Assembly: GCA_963580285.1 (NCBI GenBank)
Contig: OY757023.1
Location: forward strand, 128,868,027-128,932,026
Direction of reading: 5' to 3'
DNA length: 64,000 nucleotides
Source of the DNA: Lucinisca nassula
Lineage: Eukaryota > Mollusca > Bivalvia > Lucinida > Lucinidae
This document shows positions 53,488 to 62,594 of this stretch, in pieces (positions within the stretch are counted from its first letter, which is position 1; each line of letters opens with the position of its first letter). The notes below the pieces were generated by a model. The model did no database searches. It was not told the origin of the DNA and was given only the letters and a program-made list of their open reading frames with translations. The translations under genes were made by a program, and so were the position numbers.

Positions 53488-53719
53488 TGATGTGACGTTA
53501 GGCTGTAGCTATATGCACATTCGACAACAACAACAAGATCCCCGACAAGATCTACGGAGAATCACGACAAGAACCGAGATTTAGTCAGCTGACCATCTTC
53601 AACACGAGGGGCACGGAGAGCTGGCTACTATCGCCACTTACCGTTCTGCAGCCTACTAGTGTGCTTCGAGGTCACTCAGCGCCGGGGGCTGGAGGATTGG
53701 TAAGTACCATTTTATATCA
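53488..53719 (+). repeat. Right LTR (232 bp)
   Basis: Starts TGATGTGACGTTAGG, ends GTACCATTTTATATCA, followed by the CCAC target duplication and the resumed host array ('tcaacagattttgatcaaac'). Confidence 0.9.
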
Positions 53720-53998
53720 CCACTCAACAGATTTTGATCAAACTTGGCAGAAATGATCCTTAGGTGGTCCTCTCTCAAAGTTGTTCAAAGAATTCAATTC
53801 CATGCAGAAGTCTGGTTGCCATGGCAATGAAAAGGGGAAAATAATAAAAAAAAACATTAAAAATCTTCTTCTCTGAAACAAGACGGCCTAGGTCTTTGCT
53901 ATTTGGTAGGAAGCGTCATCTAGTGGATTGTTCAAATTATAGCCTTGGGGCCAAAAACGCCCCCACGCCGGGCCCACTGATTTTACATAGGCTTATTA

Positions 53999-54255
53999 CA
54001 AGGCGGTTCTTCTGTCACGGTTTATTTTTGTTATGGTTTGTCTTTGGGTGTTTGTGTCGCTTACATTATTTTATTTTGGATGGCCTATTGGCCATTTTGG
54101 TGGAAAGTAACTGTCGTTTTGGCTTTCCGCTATTGATTTTTCCATAAGGGTCTGTTGTTTCATGTTTGTGTGTCTTTCCCTTTGGTGTCTCTGATGGGAG
54201 CTGTTTGTTAATTGTATCGATTCCTGATCATTGCCTCCACTTCTACTTTAAATAG
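53999..54255 (-). repeat. Dispersed repeat I, inverted copy
   Basis: 'aaggcggttcttctgtcacg', 'tggaaagtaactgtcg', 'tttccctttggtgtctctga', 'ttgtatcgattcctgatcat', 'cacttctac'. It is the complement of 19741/48300 copies. Confidence 0.6.
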
Positions 54256-54757
54256 GTAAAACATATAAAAATCTTTTTGTCTGAAACCAGAAGGCACAGG
54301 TCTTTGATATTTGGTATGAAGCTTCATCTAGTGAACCTCTACCAAGATCGTTCAAATTATAGCCCTGGGGCGAAAAACACCCCTGCGCCGGGGCCCACTG
54401 CTTTTACATAGGCTTGTTCTCTGAAACCAGAAGGCCCAGGTCTTTGATATTTGGTATGAAGCTTCATCTAATGGACCTCTACCATGATCGTTCAAATCAA
54501 AGCATGGGTGCAAAAATGGCCCCGCCCTTGGGCCCACTGGTTTTACATAGACTTATATAGAGAAAACTTTTAAAAATCTTCTTGTCCGAAACCAGACGGC
54601 CCATGCCTTTTATATTCGATGTTAAGCTTCATTCAGTGGACCTCTGCTTAGATTGTTCAAAACATAGGCCTCCGTCCAAAAACTGCACCGCCCTGGGATC
54701 TACATGTTAATCTCTTAGCTATGGTGAGCGATATAGGATCATCATGGTCCTCTTGTT

Positions 54758-55905
54758 CATGACAATATATGTGTAAAGTTGAAATGTGGATCATGTCGGA
54801 TCAAAAAGTAGGTCAGTAGGTAACATGAAAAAAAACGTGTGCTCTGGTTTTATGTCCTGCTTTAAGAAAAAAAAGCATTGACAATAACTTTTGAACTGTT
54901 TGAGATAGTGTCATCATATTTGGAATAAAGGTTCCTTGTGAGAAGAGCTTCTAACTCAATACAAAAATTGACCTGTGACCTACATTAAAGGAAAAAAATG
55001 CATTGGTCATAACTTTTGAACCATTTGAGATAGAGTATTCATATTTGTCATTGAGGTTCCTTGTGACTTCCCACTCAATTGAGACATTTTGCTCTTGACC
55101 TTGACCTGTGATCTACTTTAAAGAAAAAATAACTTTAGTCATAACTTATGAAATAAGTAAGGTAGATCCTTCATACTTTCTTGTGACAAGGGCTTCCAAT
55201 TCCTACAAAAATTTTTTATGACATGTGACCTTGAACTGTGACCTACTTTATCACTACTTTTGAAACCTTTGAGACAGAACCTTTGTATTTGGCATGTAGA
55301 TTTCTTGTGGCAAGGGCTTCCCACTCTTACAAAAATGACCTGTGACACCTACTTTATCATAGTTTGTGGAATTAATTGAGATAGAGCCTTCATATTTGGT
55401 ATGTAGGTTCATTGTGACAAGGGCTTCCTACGGATACAAAATTGATCTGTGACCTTGATTTTGACATGTGACCTACTTTATCGTTACTTTTAAACCTTTT
55501 GAAATAGAGCCTTAATATTTGGCATGTATTTTCCGTGTTACAAGGGCTTCCAGCTTAAAGAAAATTTTGAATGGTGACCTACATTACTATTACTTTTGAA
55601 ACGTTTGAGATAGAGTCTTCATATTTGGCATGGAGGCTTCTTGTGACAAGGGATTCCAACTCAAACAAAACTTTTACTGACCGGTGACCTACTTTATCCT
55701 TTGAAGTGTCTGAGATAGAGCCTTTATTTTTGCATGTAGCTTTCTTGTGATAAGGGTTTTCCACTCACTCAATATTTTTACTTTGACCTTGACCTGTGAC
55801 CAAGTTTAAGAAAACATTGACCTCGGCCATTGGACTTGTTTTCAATAAGTTATGAAACATTTTTTGACTAGGTGAGCGACCTAGGGCCATCATGGCCATC
55901 TTGTA
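54758..55905 (+). mobile_element. 118-bp array and Helitron-like 3' end
   Basis: After a 145-bp-type remnant (54758-54835) come about nine diverged units ('cataacttttgaacc', 'tttgagatagagtcttcata', 'ccttgtgacaagggcttcca', 'gacctgtgacctacttta'). The end is 'aggtgagcgacctagggcc', hairpin 'gggccatcatggcc', ATCTTGT. The matching left end is not identified. Confidence 0.6.
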
Positions 55906-56437
55906 TACTATATATGGTCATGTCAGCCATCTTGGTCATATGCCCTGGATCACTGAACGAAATTTCATTTCTTTCATTCAATAATTAAGCTTCATATGAA
56001 ATTGGGACTTCAATTTGCCCTACAGTTTTTAATGAATATTAAGTTTTAATTTTGGTATCGGAGTGGCCTTGGTCCATGGTCTAGGAGTGACCTTGACCTA
56101 TGATACTCACGTAGCTTCGTTTAGTTCATGGCTTATACAAATTGAACGTTCACAGGCAAAAATAGTTTCCGAAAACAAACAATGCCCACTTTTTCCAATA
56201 TAAAAGTATACGCAATTTAGAAGGTCAAGACAGAGTCATCATTTGAACAAATTACAATAGGCCCGAGACCCCAATGATACATACCAAGTTTCAAGGCAAC
56301 CAGAGAAGAAGGTTATTTTTGAAGTGTTTTTACCATATATGGCTGCGGTGGCCATATTGGTCCGTTGGCCAAACTCATTTAAATAGATTTTCATCTCCTT
56401 GTTCCTAAACTAGAAGTGAAGGCAACTGAAACCGATC
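55906..56437. other. Single-unit remnants, unassigned
   Basis: 'atgatacataccaagtttca' and 'gaccttgacctatgatac' resemble units of Helitron-like arrays, but no array or ends are visible. 56438-56474 is a scrap of SINE S2 ('gggtactggaaaaccgtttc'). Confidence 0.35.
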
Positions 56438-56474
56438 TTACATGGGTACTGGAAAACCGTTTCGAGGATCTAAA

Positions 56475-56795
56475 GTATAAGTGAAGACAATGGTCAGGAA
56501 TCGATGCAATTAACACAAACCTCCCATCAGAGATACCAACGGGAAAAACACAAACATGAAATAACCAGACCCTAATGGAAACATCAGTAGGAAAAGCCAA
56601 AAGGACAGTTACTTTCCCACAAAATGGCTAACTGGCTATCAAAAACAAAAATATATAAGCGATTCACATTTTCAAATACCAACTATAACAAAAGTAAACC
56701 ACGACAGAAGAACCGCCTTGGAACGGTCAGTGAAATGTATTTCCCCTGGGGGTTTAAATCGAGTTTACGCGACCGCAATCCTCACCCTTACTTAA
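56475..56795 (+). repeat. Dispersed repeat I, diverged copy
   Basis: 'ggtcaggaatcgatgcaatt', 'ggacagttactttcccacaa', 'accgccttggaacggtcagt', 'gcaatcctcacccttactt'. Confidence 0.6.
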
Positions 56796-57379
56796 GGTTC
56801 CTCAATACATTTGCACAAAAAAATATAGGTGTGAGATTTGCATTTTATTTTTTCCCCAAATATGATCCTGATTTCCTTTTAAAGTGCCTGTTCTAGAAGA
56901 AAAAGGTCTGAAGGTACCAACGGTTATTACAGCAAGTACTTTCTTGCACTAGCAACATCTCTGTACCTTTGAAAATAAATGCAATTCTGTATTTTTCACT
57001 TTTACCAGGAAAAAAATGAAACTGCTTTCTAGCCTTTTTACAAGTTACTAAAACAGCTGCAGATCAATAGTTCACATCAAATACTAGCGACTCGGACCAA
57101 GCTTTCTATCAAAAAGCCTACCTAAATTGAAAACCAGAAAAAACAACTTCGACATGTTTTTCTTCATGGGCGCCGCCATCTTCTTTTTTTTTGCGGTAAA
57201 TCTGAATGCTCAGATTTCATCAGTTATGCATTTCCGAACTATTTTTTATGTGTAACATTGTCCGGATTGTGTTGTGCGGTCCAGCTACAAGAAAACACAG
57301 TATTGAAGCTTTTTTTCATCAAAACATATTACATGCATTGGGCTTCTGTGAGTTTTAACCAGCCTACACATGGGTAAGT
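56796..57379. other. No recognised feature
   Basis: About 580 bp, AT-rich. 'catgggcgccgccatcttct' near 57170 is a small GC island without further support. Confidence 0.5.
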
Positions 57380-57393
57380 AGGTGACACAACAG

Positions 57394-57765
57394 CTACCGG
57401 CTCCGATAGCTCAGTAGGTAGAGTGTCCGCTCCGAGGAACGGGAGGTCACGGGTTCGATCCCGGGCCGCGACATACAAAAGTCGTTAAAAATGGTACTAG
57501 CTGCTCCTCGCTTGGCACTCAGATTTACGGGGTAGAGCTAGGACTGGTCGACCCAGTGTCAGGATAATGTGACTGGGTGTGGTATCATGTAATGTGTCTG
57601 GGACATGATACTTCAGTGAGGCAGCACTATAAAAGTGAGCATTGAGCTCCCTGTCGCAACCAGACACCGTCGTGATATGACTGACAAATTGTTGAAAGCG
57701 ACGTTAAACCCGAATTCACACACACACGCACGCACACACGCACGCACACACACACACACACACAC
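57394..57765 (+). mobile_element. tRNA-derived SINE (type S5) with 14-bp TSD
   Basis: The A-box is 'tagctcagtaggtagagtg' and the B-box 'gggttcgatcccggg'. A body follows ('gtgtctgggacatgatac', 'ccagacaccgtcgtgatatg') ending 'gcgacgttaaacccg' and a (CA)n tail with CG interruptions (57715-57765). AGGTGACACAACAG is repeated exactly at 57380-57393 and 57766-57779. The 3' end recalls the molluscan RUDI/V-SINE type; the name is from memory. Confidence 0.9.
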
Positions 57766-57803
57766 AGGTGACACAACAGATCATTTAATAGATTAGATAA
57801 ATT

Positions 57804-57838
57804 CGAGGGTAGGCTGAAAAGTTCTGAGCTTGACCAAG
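57804..57838 (+). repeat. mariner left TIR
   Basis: Differs from the right TIR by one T/C at position 27 ('gagcttgacc' versus 'gagcctgacc'). Confidence 0.95.
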
Positions 57839-57983
57839 AAGCAGGCATCGAACAGCCATGAAATGTTGTATTCATTAAATCCAAACCTTTATTACTTGAT
57901 CTGACTCAAATGAGTTCAAGTTTACCTGCAATAACGTAGAAATTCTAGACTTTGAAAATTGATACTAGCACGTTTTTGAGAAA

Positions 57984-59033
57984 ATGGACAAAATCTGGCA
58001 TCGTGGTGTCATCAAGTACCTCCATAAAAAGGGGTTAGCTCCTAAGGACATTTATGCCGATATGGTTGCTACATTAGGGGATGATGCTCCTTCGTATGCT
58101 ATCGTGAAAAGGTGGGCAGCAAATTTTAAGATGGGCAAGGACAGCCTTGAAGATAATGACCGGTGTGGACGACACACAACGGCAACAGCTGAAGAAACCA
58201 TTAGCCAAGTGCACAGGGCCGTGATGGATGACAGGCGTTTAACTGTGAATCAGTTAGCTAACACTGTTGGCATCTCCCGTGAACGAGCAGAAAAGATTCT
58301 ACACAGTGAATTAGGAATGTCGAAGGTTTCCGCCAGATGGGTGCCACGGCTTTTGACGCCTGACCAAAAGTTGAGCAGACTGAACCTGTCACAAGCCAAC
58401 TTGGCTATTTTTGAAGCAGACCAAGATGGTTTTCTTGACCGTTTTGTCACTCAGGATGAGTGTTGGGTTCATTACTTTGAGCCAGAGACCAAAAGACAAT
58501 CCATGCAATGGAAGCACCCTGGCTCACCCCCTCCAAAGAAGGCAAAGGTCGTCTCCTCGTCAGGGGAGGTGATGGCATCAGTGTTCTGGGATGCCAAGGG
58601 TATAATATTCATAGATTACCTTCAAGAGGACAGAACAATTAATGGGGAGTATTATGCAGATCTGCTGAAACAATTGCGAAAAGCAATTAAGGCTAAACGA
58701 CCCGGAAAATTGACAAAAGGGGTCTTGTTCCATCAGGACAATGCGCCTGCTCATAAATCCGTTGTCGCAATGGCTGCTGTGCATGACTGTAGCTTCACAC
58801 TTGTCGATCACCCTCCGTATTCACCTGATCTAGCTCCATCAGATTATTTCCTGTTTCCAAACATGAAAAAGCACCTGGCTGGGCAGCATTATCGGTCAGA
58901 CGAGGAGGTGATAGCTGCTGCGGAGGAGTTTTTCAGGGACCCAGATGAGACCTTCTATACCACTGGGATCCAAGGACTCCAGCATCGCTGGAGGAAGTGT
59001 GTGGACAAGAAGGGAGACTATGTTGAAAAATAA
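57984..59033 (+). CDS. mariner transposase, DD34D, uninterrupted
   Basis: 349 residues from an ATG 146 bp inside the left TIR to a TAA 31 bp before the right TIR. It catalyses cut-and-paste transposition at TA. Residues 1-60 and about 84-110 (RRLTVNQLANTVGISRE) form the two helix-turn-helix DNA-binding parts. WVPRLLTPDQ (119-128) is the mariner WVPHEL-type linker. The catalytic residues are D158 (VTQDECWVHY), D252 (FHQDNAPAHK) and D287 (YSPDLAPSDY), with exactly 34 residues between the last two. No stop or frameshift interrupts it and the length is normal (about 345-350). The subfamily is not assigned. Catalytic competence is inferred, not shown. There are no introns. Confidence 0.97.
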   Translation: MDKIWHRGVIKYLHKKGLAPKDIYADMVATLGDDAPSYAIVKRWAANFKMGKDSLEDNDRCGRHTTATAEETISQVHRAVMDDRRLTVNQLANTVGISRERAEKILHSELGMSKVSARWVPRLLTPDQKLSRLNLSQANLAIFEADQDGFLDRFVTQDECWVHYFEPETKRQSMQWKHPGSPPPKKAKVVSSSGEVMASVFWDAKGIIFIDYLQEDRTINGEYYADLLKQLRKAIKAKRPGKLTKGVLFHQDNAPAHKSVVAMAAVHDCSFTLVDHPPYSPDLAPSDYFLFPNMKKHLAGQHYRSDEEVIAAAEEFFRDPDETFYTTGIQGLQHRWRKCVDKKGDYVEK

Positions 59034-59063
59034 GGCACTTTCAGCATTGACAAACCATTGGAT

Positions 59064-59098
59064 CTTGGTCAGGCTCAGAACTTTTCAGCCTACCCTCG
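59064..59098 (-). repeat. mariner right TIR
   Basis: Inverse of 57804-57838 with one mismatch, followed by TA at 59099-59100. Confidence 0.95.
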
Positions 59099-59100
59099 TA

Positions 59101-60250
59101 TAACCTTTGTGTTGTCCAGAAGTTCACCTGTCAAAAAATCACTCATTTGTTTATGGTGGCTCATGTGAACCAATGTAATAAATCAATGTATAAAAATCAT
59201 TTCTATACCATTGCAGTTATTTGCAGTTGCACAAATTTTATGGTGCTGAACAGGCTGCTTTCAGTCCTTCAGTTCAAATATGGGGATAAACTGTTGACTT
59301 CTCTTAATTTCAATTTTTTTTGTTTTTGATTTATCAAGTATCAAATCACCCATCCTGTAAACACAATCAGTAACACAGTGAAACTTTGGTGCAGTGATTG
59401 CATGAATTGTTATAAATTGCTTGACAGAAATATATAAAATGAATAACTGAAAGCATCAAAGAAGGGCAATAATTTTACAAGCTAAATGCAAGAGATTTCA
59501 ACACCTCAACCCAATCAATGAGCTTGTTGCCAAATTGGTAGAACTGGTCATTTTTGGCTACCATACACTGAATTTAAAATAGTACCAGGTGAGATAATTA
59601 CATTTTTTTTAAATTGTTGGGAATCATTAATTTTCAGTACTATTTAGGTATTTTACTTGAAATTCCTCTGTTGCAGTACCTAAAGGCAACCTTGAGCCAC
59701 ATTTCTATGATAGTATTTTACACAATGTGGTTCTGTGGATTGAGATATCATTTTTTTTTTTTTTTGCAAAACCAAGGAAAATGCAATAAATTACTAAAAT
59801 GGTGACTTTCGAATAAAAATCTTTGGCTTCCATATTCTTACATTTACAAGGAATTTGCAAACTTAAATCAATACAATGTCATGTATACATATATGCGCGA
59901 GAAAATGTTCACATTTATCAGATAAATATGATTTCAGCGAAATTGCGCTAAAAACTGAAAACAAGCCCGACTACGTTTTTGCGCGGAATCAACTCCAGAA
60001 GTTCTGAGTCAAAGCCGGAAGTTAGCTACAAAACTCGTGAGAATGAGGGAACAAATATCAGGCAAAAATGGTATGTTCCTGTGCATCTTCTCAAACTTGT
60101 AGACCTTTGTACATGATTTGGAGGTGAGCATATTTAAGAAATGTTGTAGTGAACAAGAAAAAGAATATTTTATTCCTATGGATTCTTTTTGGGAATTTCC
60201 AAGGACTCCGATCGGGTTGGAAATGCATTTAGCGCATCTATATTTATAAA
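59101..60250. other. No recognised feature
   Basis: About 1.15 kb of AT-rich sequence without supported genes, repeats or RNA. Confidence 0.5.
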
Positions 60251-60252
60251 AG

Positions 60253-60362
60253 ATTCTTCCCAGCGGACACACAACATGTATGCAACATCGTATCAACGCC
60301 TATGCAACGTCATGACGTTTGATCGACGTTGATGCGACGTTTCATATACCCACAGGGTTGTA
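60253..60362. repeat. Degenerate 'acgttgatgcgacgtt' palindromic repeat
   Basis: 'cccagcggacacacaacatg', 'gcaacgtcatgacgtttga', 'cgacgttgatgcgacgttt', and possibly 'tacccacagggt' as the far arm. It resembles the 34002 MITE type. Confidence 0.35.
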
Positions 60363-60471
60363 ATCTTGTATGGGTGTGTTTAGCTAATGCCTTGCGTAAA
60401 AGTCTCCATACCCTTCACCATAGTGGATATTTTTTAGTCCTCTTGGGTTGTGGAATTTTGAAAATATATAT

Positions 60472-60520
60472 GAGAGTCATTGATGAGGCCTAATTGGCCG
60501 AAACTAGCTAGTCTGGCCTC
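60472..60520 (+). ncRNA. Hammerhead-ribozyme-like motif 1
   Basis: The order fits a type I hammerhead. Stem I 5' strand GAGAGTCA; core TTGATGA (consensus CTGATGA, so C3 is replaced by T); stem II GGCC-TAATT-GGCC; core GAA; stem III ACTA-GC-TAGT; cleavage position C60513; stem I 3' strand TGGCCTC. The stem I strands pair at seven positions if one A is bulged. T3-G8 would be a wobble instead of the usual C-G pair, so activity may be reduced or lost. Hammerheads are known in Penelope-like elements and retrozymes, and a Penelope-like RT lies 3.2 kb away. Confidence 0.55.
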
Positions 60521-60578
60521 GAAAACGTGTTCAGTTCTTTTGTATATTCCATGATTTCAGACCTTTCCGAACATATCA

Positions 60579-60816
60579 AGGGGAATGTATATACCTTCAG
60601 GGGAGGCAACTCCTGCAAAAATATTTTTGTTTCCAATGTAAATAAGGGTCAACTCTTAAAGGAAAGAATTTGCACCCGAGGAGCAAATTCTTTTCTTTAA
60701 GAGTTGATCCATTCTCAGTTGGACAGGGCTTATAGAAAAGCGATCAGGAAGCCCCGAAAATTGTCTCGCTTTGAAAAATGGCGGCAAATCTGTCAGGTGT
60801 TCCCACTCCCCTTAAA
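60579..60816. mobile_element. MITE family N, complete copy
   Basis: The ends 'caaggggaatg' and 'tgttcccactccccttaaa'. The hairpin 'aaagaatttgcacc ... ggagcaaattctttt'. 'cagggcttatagaaaagcga' matches 19704 onward. It lies between the two hammerhead-like motifs. Confidence 0.65.
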
Positions 60817-60937
60817 CTTCGCTAAGCTGGTGTTAAGGGAATGTGTGCAACAGTGTGGCGATCCGAAAATGTCTTCCTGCCCTCCATCATAGTACCGGTT
60901 GTATTTTTCTAGTCATGTCGGATTGTCGATTTTAGTG

Positions 60938-60990
60938 TGTTTAGGGTCATTGATAATGCCTATTCGGCCGAAACTTTATAGTCTATCCAA
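60938..60990 (+). ncRNA. Hammerhead-ribozyme-like motif 2 (degenerate)
   Basis: It is homologous to motif 1 over about 85 bp ('tagtc..gt.gga.tt.tcga.ttt', then GTCATTGAT). Core TTGATAA, stem II GCC-TATTC-GGC, GAA, stem III ACT-TTAT-AGT, then C60983. T3 and A8 could form a T-A pair in place of C3-G8. Stem I is poor. It is probably inactive but informative as a diverged second copy. Confidence 0.4.
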
Positions 60991-61019
60991 GAAACTTATA
61001 CATGCTTTAAAGGGGTTGC

Positions 61020-61245
61020 CTTTTAGAACATTTCGGGGCCCCTGTCCATCGGGGCTTGAAGATATAGATTGCAATGCATGTTGTTTCCACGCAGAACTGA
61101 AACGGACCGCACATAAGTTACCAGTACGATAATCTGCTTTGAAGGTCTAAGCCTGCCCATGCAAAGTGGTGCGAGTCGGACCGTCCATGCATATAAACAC
61201 TTTTAGTTTCATTGGGCGGCAGGGCTTGAGATGTAAATTTCACCT
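61020..61245 (+). mobile_element. SINE S2, 3'-truncated
   Basis: 'cccctgtccatcggggcttg', 'tttccacgcagaactgaaac', 'ggtctaagcctgcccatgc', 'ggcagggcttgagatgtaaa'. It stops before the 3' tail. Confidence 0.7.
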
Positions 61246-61324
61246 CAATTGATGAGGAGCTATGTACAATTTAACTTTCACCACTGTCGCGGTTAATTCA
61301 GCAGACGACACATTGTTGATACTT

Positions 61325-61430
61325 TTCTTATTTTCCCCATAAAACAGGATTTGTCATCTCATGCAAATTGCCTGTATAGGATAGGAGACAACTTGCATGA
61401 AATCCTGTTTTCGGAAAAAATAAGAAAAAA
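61325..61430. repeat. Imperfect palindrome, about 100 bp
   Basis: 'cttattttccccataaaaca' with 'ggattt...catgcaa' on the left pairs with 'ttgcatgaaatcctgtttt' and 'cggaaaaaataag' on the right around 'ttgcctgtataggatagg'. Outer words 'gcagacgacac' and 'gtcgtctgctg' (61300, 61443) extend the arms. A MITE of unknown type. Confidence 0.55.
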
Positions 61431-61492
61431 TATTTCAAAATGTCGTCTGCTGAAAAAAAATACCCAGCATACAGAGCAAGAAAATTAAACCA

Positions 61493-61790
61493 GATTTGTT
61501 TGATTTGAGGTTTAACGTCCCCGTCAACACTGTACATACAGGTCATTTTGGAGACGCTGCTTCCAATTTTGTGGGACGGACTTTTACCCGACATTGAGAG
61601 GAAATGACATATCAAGCCCTGCCACTCAATGAAACCAATAAGGTTTATATACATGGACGGTCCGACTCGCACCAATTTTCCTGGGAAGGCTTGGAACCTG
61701 TATGCGGTTTACCGGTATTCATGTGCGGTCGGTTTCAGCTCTGCGTGGAAGCATCATGAAGCCTAATCAATTTCTTCAAGCCCCGAAATA
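61493..61790 (-). mobile_element. SINE S2, full copy, minus strand
   Basis: Minus strand: 'cggggcttgaagaaattgat', 'cttccacgcagagctgaaac', 'ccttattggtttcattgag', 'gtaaaagtccgtcccacaaa', 'acgttaaacctcaaatcaaa'. Confidence 0.75.
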
Positions 61791-61831
61791 AAACCAGAAC
61801 CAAGAAAAATAATAAGTGCGTATGTGCTGTC

Positions 61832-62320
61832 CATCACGAAAACACGCCCATATAATTTTGACCCCCCTGGAACCCCACTTTTATATGAGCCCCGCCAAGC
61901 GAATTTGGGTCTTCGAGCATTCCGTCATGACAAATTTTAACTGCGCATGCCCAGTCATTCAGAGGGGCCAGGGATATGGCTTTCTGTCTGAAGGTTCCTC
62001 TTGATTCAATGCTTGTATGAGCGAGCAGCGACGGTTCTGGCGAGACTGCGCGGATGCGCAGGCTCGCCTGAACCTTCGCTGCTCGCATAGGCGATAAGTA
62101 CCAAAATCGCTTGACGCGGCCCATATAGTAAAACTGGGGTTTACAGGGGTAAACTTTATTTTTCTTATATCTGCTCTAAAATATAGATCGTGGGTACGAG
62201 TACCCACGCTCGTACCTACATTGTGAGCTGAAATAAGAAAAATATCACAATTGTTCATCTTAAATTTTAGTTTTTTGGAGTTTTGGCGGTAAGTTTAGAG
62301 ACGTGTTTTTTTTTGTAATG
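61832..62320. mobile_element. MITE family C, with nested GC-rich MITE
   Basis: 'catcacgaaaacacgcccat' and 'agacgtgtttttttttgtaatg'-type ends (right end decayed). The core is shortened to 'gtgggtacgagtacccac'. It is split at about 61868 by a 255-bp element. Confidence 0.65.
61868..62125. mobile_element. GC-rich MITE with inner hairpin
   Basis: The ends 'gagccccgccaagcgaattt' and 'aaatcgcttgacgcggccc' are inverted repeats, flanked by TA-rich sequence of the host MITE ('tttatat' / 'atatag'). The inner hairpin 62028-62092 pairs 'gagcgagcagcgacggttc' with 'gaaccttcgctgctcgc' around 'gactgcgcggatgcgca'. Confidence 0.6.
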
Positions 62321-62321
62321 G

Positions 62322-62590
62322 ACATCACGTTCACAATTTATGGATAACCTTTTAAATCCTAATTTTTACAGAGAAAACTGAGATTTACAAGGATTTGATG
62401 ATGAGGTTTTCGAGTTTAACGACGTATTTACAAGGATATACAATATTATTAATTCTTGGTCAAACCATGGTTTGTGGGTACTTTTAAGAGTATACCAACA
62501 CCTACGAGTTAGGTTTCAAGCATAAATATGAAAAATATTCCAGTGTTTCACCAAACAAAATGTCCAAGTGACATTTTCACAAAAACTCAC
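62322..62590. repeat. MITE family D, highly decayed
   Basis: 'gagaaaactgagatttacaa', 'ggtttgtgggtactttta', 'aagcataaatatgaaaaata'. Assignment rests on word order only. Confidence 0.35.
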
Positions 62591-62594
62591 ATGT

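Larger units (their letters stand above)
48963..53719 (+). mobile_element. Non-coding LTR retrotransposon (LARD-like)
   Basis: Two direct LTRs (48963-49199 and 53488-53719) begin TGATGTG and end ATATCA, so they have canonical TG...CA. They differ by about five substitutions and one 5-bp indel over about 235 bp. CCAC at 48959-48962 and 53720-53723 is a 4-bp target duplication. A PBS-like TGGCGCTGCGAC starts one base after the left LTR, and a purine tract AAAGGGAGGCGAG ends at the right LTR. The 4.29 kb interior has no gag, protease, RT or integrase that I can recognise in the translated frames. Structure therefore says LTR retrotransposon, and content says non-autonomous. Gypsy-like or other origin is not determined. 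Confidence 0.85.
48843..54757 (+). mobile_element. Helitron-like element containing the LTR element
   Basis: The left end is 'aagctcacccgaagactcc', then 'gtccgtcgtcgttgtctg'. The right end is 'atggtgagcgatatagg', hairpin 'aggatcatcatggtcct', CTTGTT. Its own 160-type units are at 53724-54715. A 4.76 kb LTR element (48963-53719) and an inverted repeat I copy (53999-54255) are nested in it. Confidence 0.6.
57804..59098 (+). mobile_element. mariner element, structurally intact (1295 bp)
   Basis: The 35-bp terminal inverted repeats (57804-57838 and 59064-59098) match at 34 of 35 bases, starting CGAGGGTAGGCTGAAAAGTT. The right flank is TA. The left flank is TT, so the TA target duplication is lost on one side. 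The length is typical of mariner. The element lies 24 bp right of a SINE's target duplication. Confidence 0.95.

Noticed and set aside
48963..53719. Duplicated first exon or promoter of a gene instead of LTRs
   Set aside because: TG...CA ends, PPT and PBS positions and the 4-bp duplication within a host array all fit retrotransposition. No coding exons follow.
57395..57475. Functional tRNA gene
   Set aside because: Same reasoning: a SINE head with a 14-bp target duplication around the full 372-bp unit.
61240..61270. Further hammerhead at 'aattgatgaggagc'
   Set aside because: It has the TGATGAG word but no stem II closure or following GAAA.
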